Source: Lantana camara (taxonomy: Eukaryota; Streptophyta; Magnoliopsida; Lamiales; Verbenaceae). Taken from it: DNA of 64,000 nt. Positions 58,289 to 64,000 of this stretch are shown here, in pieces; positions within the stretch are counted from its first letter, which is position 1, and the number at the start of each line of letters is the position of its first letter. The position numbers and the translations under genes are program-made. The notes below the pieces were generated by a model. That model was given only the letters and a program-made list of their open reading frames with translations, searched no databases and was not told where the DNA came from. The DNA is taken from contig CM074863.1 of the NCBI GenBank assembly GCA_037501455.1, forward strand, positions 55,347,501-55,411,500, read 5' to 3'.

Positions 58289-60527
58289 TTTGGAGTTGAT
58301 TTGGTATGCTTTTGGACTGATTTTGTATAAGGTTTGTTTTGCCGGTAAGCTTTGCTTGCGTTTTTGGGTCTGTACCGTGACACCCCCGTGTCTCATTTGC
58401 CTTAAAAGGTGAGACACCCCCGTGTCATGCCCTTTTTTCAGGTCTGTACTGAGACACCCCCGTGTCTCAGTGTATTCAAATTGAGGGACACGGCCGTGTC
58501 CCTCCCCCTGCGCATTTCTTGTCTTTTCCTTTTCGGTTTTGGTTTGTTTCACCTCTTTAATGCCATTATCTTCATTTGTGATGAACTATGAACTTGTTAT
58601 ACTATGCATTGGGAGTATTGTGGTTTAATTTCATAAAATTTGGATGAGATTTAGGTATGCTTTTGCGGAATGCCGTTTATGTGCGTTTTTGTGCCGTTTG
58701 TGACTTCCGTAACCATTTTTCCCTATCATATGAACTCCGATTGATCTGAAATTTGATATGCTATGTTTTTGTAATATTATGAATCATGTGTTAAAGTTTC
58801 ATTAAGATTTGAACCCGTTTGATATGTTTTTGAGTTTTAATTTTTGTAAATGCTTCTAAGTGTTAACGGGTGGTATATGCATGTACTTCCATAGACTCGT
58901 TGGGGGATCATATGATTTCCTCTTGTCTTCAAACTTTGGAAATATATTATATTATGTAATATGATGTATGTAGTAGAGTTTTTGTGATAGGTTGAATACG
59001 TTTGAATGTGTGTTGAACTTAATTTACTTCAATGCTCCTATTTGCCTAAATGTTGGATTTTGTATTTCTTGAATTGAATTGATTGGAAACGTGAATTATG
59101 AATTCGAATGAAAGTGAACGAATGAGTGAATGACTTGATTATATGATTTAAATTCCTTTGACATGAAATTTGAAGGATATGAACTCGTTTGAATACGAAT
59201 GCTTCATTAAATGAATGAATTGAATGTTTATATGTCTTTAAGACTTTAATAATGCACATGAACGTGTTCATTACATTATAGCATCTTTTCTTCATTCATA
59301 TCATGATCATTACATTGCCGAGCGTCCTATTTGGTCATTTTGAGTCTCACTTCACCTTTCTTGCACAGATTTTGTTTCCGTTGGAGACGAGGCCGGTCCG
59401 AGAGGCTCTTGTGTTCTCCTCTTTGCGGTTTAAGGTGCGTTTCTCTTCTAATTAGATAATGACCCTATACACCTTCAATGTGAAAAGCTTTCAACCAAAA
59501 ATGAATATATGTATATAGAGTCACTTTCAAGAGTAAATGTTTTCAACGTAAAGCCCTTATTTTATGAATCTTACCTATTGTTTTGGCGAGAAATGAATGA
59601 ATGAATGTTCACAATGAATAGGGCCCAGGGACTTGGTGTGACTGGTGACCCAAGGAGGCAAGGGCTGACGGTGATCCCTCACACTAGTCCCACCAATGAA
59701 TGGCGTAACCGGACCTCGTTAGGAGTTAGCGAGGAATGGACGCTGAGTGCCATCTGGGGAGTCATGTTCCCCTTTTGGTCAACGAATGGGTGGATGGGCC
59801 TTGCAAACCCGCCATCAACCCGGAGGAAGAAGGTGTAAATGTTATTGAATGCGCACGAAAGAATGATATGTATGAAAAGAATGAATGAATGAATGTTAAT
59901 GAATGTTAATGAATTACACAAGGTGTTGGTTGGAGATAACGCACGCCCACTCGCCGGGCCACTATTGACCTTGACCTAATGCAAATGAATCGTTATAATC
60001 CCTTTTGACGATTTCTATTCACCCACTTGGGAAATTCTTTAAAAACCTCACTTGGGATTATAGCTTGGATGTGATTGTTAAATATCGTCATATATTACAT
60101 TGATACCCCGTTTTTATACCCACCAGTCCCTTTTAGACTGAACCCGTTTGGCTTTCACTTGTGTTGTGCAGGTGTCAAGGGAGCTAGGCGGGATTTCGAG
60201 TCATAGGTTTTGCAGGCACTTTTAGCTCTTGTATTTTCGGTCTTACACTTGCATATGGTACTATTGATCCTTGCACATGAATAATAATGGAGCGTACTTG
60301 TTTTATTGAGCCTTGATGGCATTGGATAATGTTATGATTGATTTTTGGAGCTTGAATGATCATTGTTTATATTATGGCCAGTTAATGCTTCCGCAATTGT
60401 ATTTACTCTGATTTTGTGGTTCAAGGGTTAGTCCCGCCTAGTTTAGAGTGTGTGTATGTCCCCGTTCGCCGTGATTTAGCTCGGGTATGCATCGTCCATT
60501 TCATATTCGGTCGGGTCTCAGGGCGGG
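58289..60527 (+). mobile_element. Element G 3' LTR, second part (3' end truncated)
   Basis: Resumes after the TTTGG duplication and follows 43361-45600. Palindrome cluster 58377-58502, GC island from 59621, stem-loop 59788-59821, stem-loop 60124-60140 (CAGTCC-CTTTT-AGACTG), acceptor-like TTGTGCAG ending 60171 (the upstream CTTTCAG of the 5' LTR is CTTTCAC here). The last 26 or so bases of the LTR (GTGGTACC...GCTACA) are missing; the junction GGGGATC is shared by LTR and target, indicating microhomology-mediated loss. Confidence 0.92.
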
Positions 60528-60530
60528 GGA

Positions 60531-63500
60531 TCAGTCCTCTGAGCATCAAATAATCTCCGCCTGAGATCCGATTGAACCGTGATATTTCGAGTACTAGCCC
60601 TCAACTGGAACGACTCATTCTCATCTTCAAATTCTAATTTCACATTGGACATGCTAGCCTTCCTACTAAGCGCATCCGTGATCAAGTTGGCTTTGCCGGG
60701 ATGGTATCGGATTGTACACTCATAATCCGCCAAAAGTTCCATCCAACGCCGTTGTCTCTTGTTCAATTCCTTCAGTGAGAATAATTACTGGAGATTCTTG
60801 TGGTGGGAAAAGATCTCAAAAGAAACTCCGTAGAGATAGTGTCTCCACTTACCGAAAGCAAAGATCACCACTGCTAACTCTAGATCGCGAGTGGGGTAGT
60901 TTTGCTCATGTCCAACCGGCCCGTATCATCAAACCCAAACGGACACTCTGGATCAGCTCGAGCTTTCTCAGCAAATTTCTGAACCTCGGGATCAGTCCTC
61001 TGAGCATCAAATAATCTCGGCCTGAGATCCGGTTGAACCGTGATATTTCGAGTACTAGCCCTCAACTGGAACCACTCATTCTCATCTTCAAATTCTACTT
61101 TCACATTGGACACGCTAGCCTTCCTACTAAGCACATCCGTGACCAAGTTGGCTTTGCCGGGATGGTATCGGATCGTACACTCATAATCCATCGCCGTTAT
61201 CTCTTGTTCAATTCCTTCAATGAGAATAAGTACTGGAGACTCTTGTGGTCGGAAAAGATCTCAAAAGGAACTCCGTAGATATAGTGCCTCCACTTACCAA
61301 AGCAAAGATCACCACTGCTAACTCTAGATCGCTAGTGGGGTAGTTTTGCTCATGTCCAACCGACACGTATCATCAAACCCAAACGGACACTCTGGATCAG
61401 CTCGAGCTTTCTCAGCTAATTTCTGAACCTCGGGATCAGTCCTCTGAGCATCGAATAATCTTTGCCTGAGATCCGGTTGAACCGTGATATTTCGAGTACT
61501 AGCCCTCAACTGGAACGACTTATTCTCATCTTCAAATTCTACTTTCAGATTGGACACGCTAGCCTTCCTACTAAGCGTATCCGTGACCAAGTTGGCTTTG
61601 CCGGGATGTTATCGGATTGTACACTCATAATCCGCCAAAAGTTCCATCCAACGCCGTTGTCTCTTGTTCAATTCCTTCAGTGAGAATAAGTACTAGAGAC
61701 TCTTGTGGTCGGAAAAGATCTCAAAAGAAACTCCGTAGGGATAGTGTCTCACTTACCCAAAGCAAAGATCACCACTGCTAACTCTAGATCGCGAGTAGCG
61801 TAGTTTTGCTCATGTCCAATGGGCCCGTATCATTAAACCCAAACGGACACTCTAGATCAGCTCGAGCTTTCTCAGCTAATTTCTGAACATTGGGATCAGT
61901 CCACTGAGCATCAAATAATCTCTGCCTGAGATCCGATTGAACCATGATATTTCGAGTACTAGCCCTCAACTGGAACGACTCATTCTCATCTTCAAATTCT
62001 ACTTTCAGATTGGACACGCTAGCCTTCCTACTAAGCGCACCCGTGACCAAGTTGGCTTTGCCGGGATGGTATCGGATTGTACACTCATAATCCGCCAAAA
62101 GTTCCATCCAACGCCGTTGTCTCTTGTTCAATTCCTTCAGTGAGAATAAGTACTGGAGACTCTTGTGGTCGGAAAAGATCTCAAAAGAAACTCCGTAGGG
62201 ATAGTGCCTCACTTACCCAAAGCAAAGATCACCACTGCTAACTGTAGATCGCGAGTAGGGTAGTTTTGCTCATGTCCAACTGGCCCGTATCATCAAACCT
62301 AAACGGACACTCTAGATCAGCTCGAGATTTCTCAGCTAATTTCTGAACCTCGGGATCAGTCCTCTGAGCATCAAATAATCTCTGCTTGAGATCCGGTTGA
62401 ACCGTGATATTTCGAGTACTAGCCCTCAACTGGAACGACTCATTCTCATCTTCAAATTCTACTTTCACGTTGCATAAGCTAGCCTTCCTACTAAGTTCAT
62501 CCGTGACCAAGTTGGCTTTGCCGGGATGTTATCTGATCGTACACTCATAATCCGCCACAAGTTCCATCCAACGCCGTTGTCTCTTGTTCAATTCCTTTAG
62601 TGAGAATAAGTACTGGAGACTCTTGTGGTCGGAAAAGATCTCAAAAGAAACTCCGTAGAGATAGTGTCTCCACTTACCCAAAGCAAAGATCACCTCAGCT
62701 AACTCTAGATCGCGAGTGGGGTAGTTTTGCTCATGTCCAACCGGCCAATATCATCAAACCCAAACGGACACTCTGGATAAGCTCGAGCTTTCTCAGCAAA
62801 TTTTTGAACCTCGGGATCAGTCCTCTGAGCATCAAATAATCTCTGCCTGAGATCTGGTTGAACCGTGATATTTCGAGTACTAGCCCTGAACTGGAACGAC
62901 TCATTCTCATCTTCAAATTCTACTTTCACATTGGACACGTTAGCTTTCCTACTAAGCGCATCCGTGACCATGTTGGCTTTTCCGGGATGGTATCGGATTG
63001 TACACTCATAATCCGCCAAAAGTTCCATCCAACGCCGTTGTCTCTTGTTCAATTCCTTCAGTGAGAATAACTACTGGAGACTCTTGTGGTTGGGAAATAT
63101 CTCAAAAGAAACTCCGTAGAGATAGTGTCTCCACTTACCCAAAGCAAAGATCATCACTGCTAACTCATGATCGCCAGTGGGGTAGTTTCTGAAATCCAAA
63201 CGGCCCGTACAATCAAACCCAAACTGACACTCTGGATCAGCTCGAACTATCTCAGCTAATTTTTGAACCTCGAGATCATTCCTCTGAGCATCAAATAATC
63301 TCTGCCTGAGATCCGGTTGAACCGTGATATTTCGAGTACTAGCCCTCAACTGGAACCACTCATTCTCATCTTCAAATTCTACTTTCACACTGGACACGCT
63401 AGGCTTCCTACTAAGCACATCCGTGACCAAGATGGCTTTGCCGGGATGGTATCGGATCGTACACTCATAATCCGCCAAAAGTTCCATCCAACGCCGTTAT

Positions 63501-64000
63501 CTCTTATTCAATTCCTTCAGTGAGACTAAGTACTGGAGACTCTTGTGGTCGGAAAAGATCTCAAAAGAAACTCCATAGGGATAGTGTCTCACTTACCAAA
63601 AGCAAAGATCACCACTGCTAACTCTAGATCGCGAGTAGGGTAGTTTTGCTCATGTCCAACCGGCCCGTATCATCAAACCCAAACGGACACTCTGGATCAG
63701 CTCGAGATTTCTCAACTAATTTCTGAACCTCGGGATCAGTCCTCTGAGCATCAAATAATCTCTGCTTGAGATCCGATTGAACCGTGATATTTCGAGTACT
63801 AGCCCTCAACTGGAACGACTCATTCTCATCTTCAAATTCTACTTTCACGTTGGACACGCTAGCCTTCCTACTAAGCGCATCCGTGACCAATTTGGCTTTA
63901 CCGGGATGGTATCGGATCGTACACTCATAATCCGCCAAAAGTTCCATCCAACGCCGTTGTCTCTTGTTCAATTCCTTCAGTGAGAATAAGTACTGGAGAC
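60531..64000 (-). repeat. Tandem array of a 460-bp RNase H-linker fragment of element H pol
   Basis: The anchor TCAGTCC(T)CTGAGC recurs at 60531, 60992, 61436, 61896, 62356, 62817, 63276 and 63736, spaced 461, 444, 460, 460, 461, 459 and 460 bp, and the array continues past the window. Each unit, on the minus strand, encodes the C-terminal half of gypsy RNase H ([40 protein letters not shown]) and part of the linker to integrase; it lacks the first catalytic Asp region (TDAS). Because 460 is not a multiple of 3, the frame usually breaks at each junction. The leftmost unit is split by G: its other end is 41565-41639. Units differ by a few percent. The plus-strand frames ([13 protein letters not shown]...) are antisense. 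Confidence 0.96.

Noticed and set aside
60531..64000. CRISPR-like or gene-family interpretation of the regular repeats
   Set aside because: Units are contiguous 460-bp copies without spacers, match retrotransposon RNase H, and lose frame at the junctions, so they are a tandem repeat, not an array of genes.

Overview
The window is plant nuclear heterochromatin made almost entirely of nested LTR retrotransposons. I see no host gene, rRNA, tRNA gene or CRISPR. Plant origin rests on Ty3/gypsy pol of the chromovirus (Tekay/Del-like) type with a C-terminal chromodomain, on LTRs of about 3-4 kb, and on initiator-Met tRNA primer sites (TGGTATCAGAGC). It is probably a flowering plant; the species cannot be named from this sequence. 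For reference I letter the elements A to M.

Layout. 1-2581: copia-like element C (minus strand; leader and 5' LTR only), inserted in the left LTR of B. 2582-4998 and 17396-17975: left LTR of gypsy element B. 4999-17390: complete element A (plus strand), inserted in the B LTR with target duplication GTTTT. A has two nearly identical LTRs, an extra ORF (8469-9140) and an uninterrupted 1468-residue gag-pol ORF. 17976-21070: decayed B interior (extra-ORF remnant, gag, deleted pol). 21071-24991: right LTR of B. B lies in the leader of minus-strand element D, whose 5' LTR is 25408-28342. D lies in plus-strand LTR E (28343-31002). E and LTR F (from 31240) both interrupt an old minus-strand protease fragment K (31003-31239). 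F is broken at 33007 by minus-strand element H. The H 3' LTR (33007-34364, 37717-40174) contains solo LTR J (34365-37711). H continues as a decayed integrase/chromodomain region (40175-41639) and resumes at 60531 as a tandem array of a 460-bp RNase H fragment that runs off the window. Between these lies element G (41640-60527), which has 4-kb LTRs and no recognisable genes. Its right LTR contains gag-only element M (50544-58288, minus).

How the parts relate. Only A looks capable of making all retrotransposition proteins. B, G and M look non-autonomous and may have depended on relatives of A. Nesting gives a relative age order: K, then E/F, then D/H, then B/J/G, then A/C/M.

Main hunt results. 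(1) Seven of the LTR families carry, at a similar place (about 1.8-2.5 kb from the LTR 3' end where this can be measured), a family-specific short palindrome, in all but F as a local cluster of three or more. (2) Two stem-loops recur at matching positions across these LTRs with different but still pairing stem bases; one sits just before a 3' splice-site-like CAG, and good 5' splice-donor sequences lie 1.7-4 kb upstream in most. (3) A stem-loop sits directly before the polypurine tract in all five elements where that tract is visible. (4) An RNase H fragment of pol is tandemly amplified into a satellite-like array. (5) An extra acidic, coiled-coil-like ORF upstream of gag is shared by A and B. 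These are read by eye and need folding and alignment to confirm.
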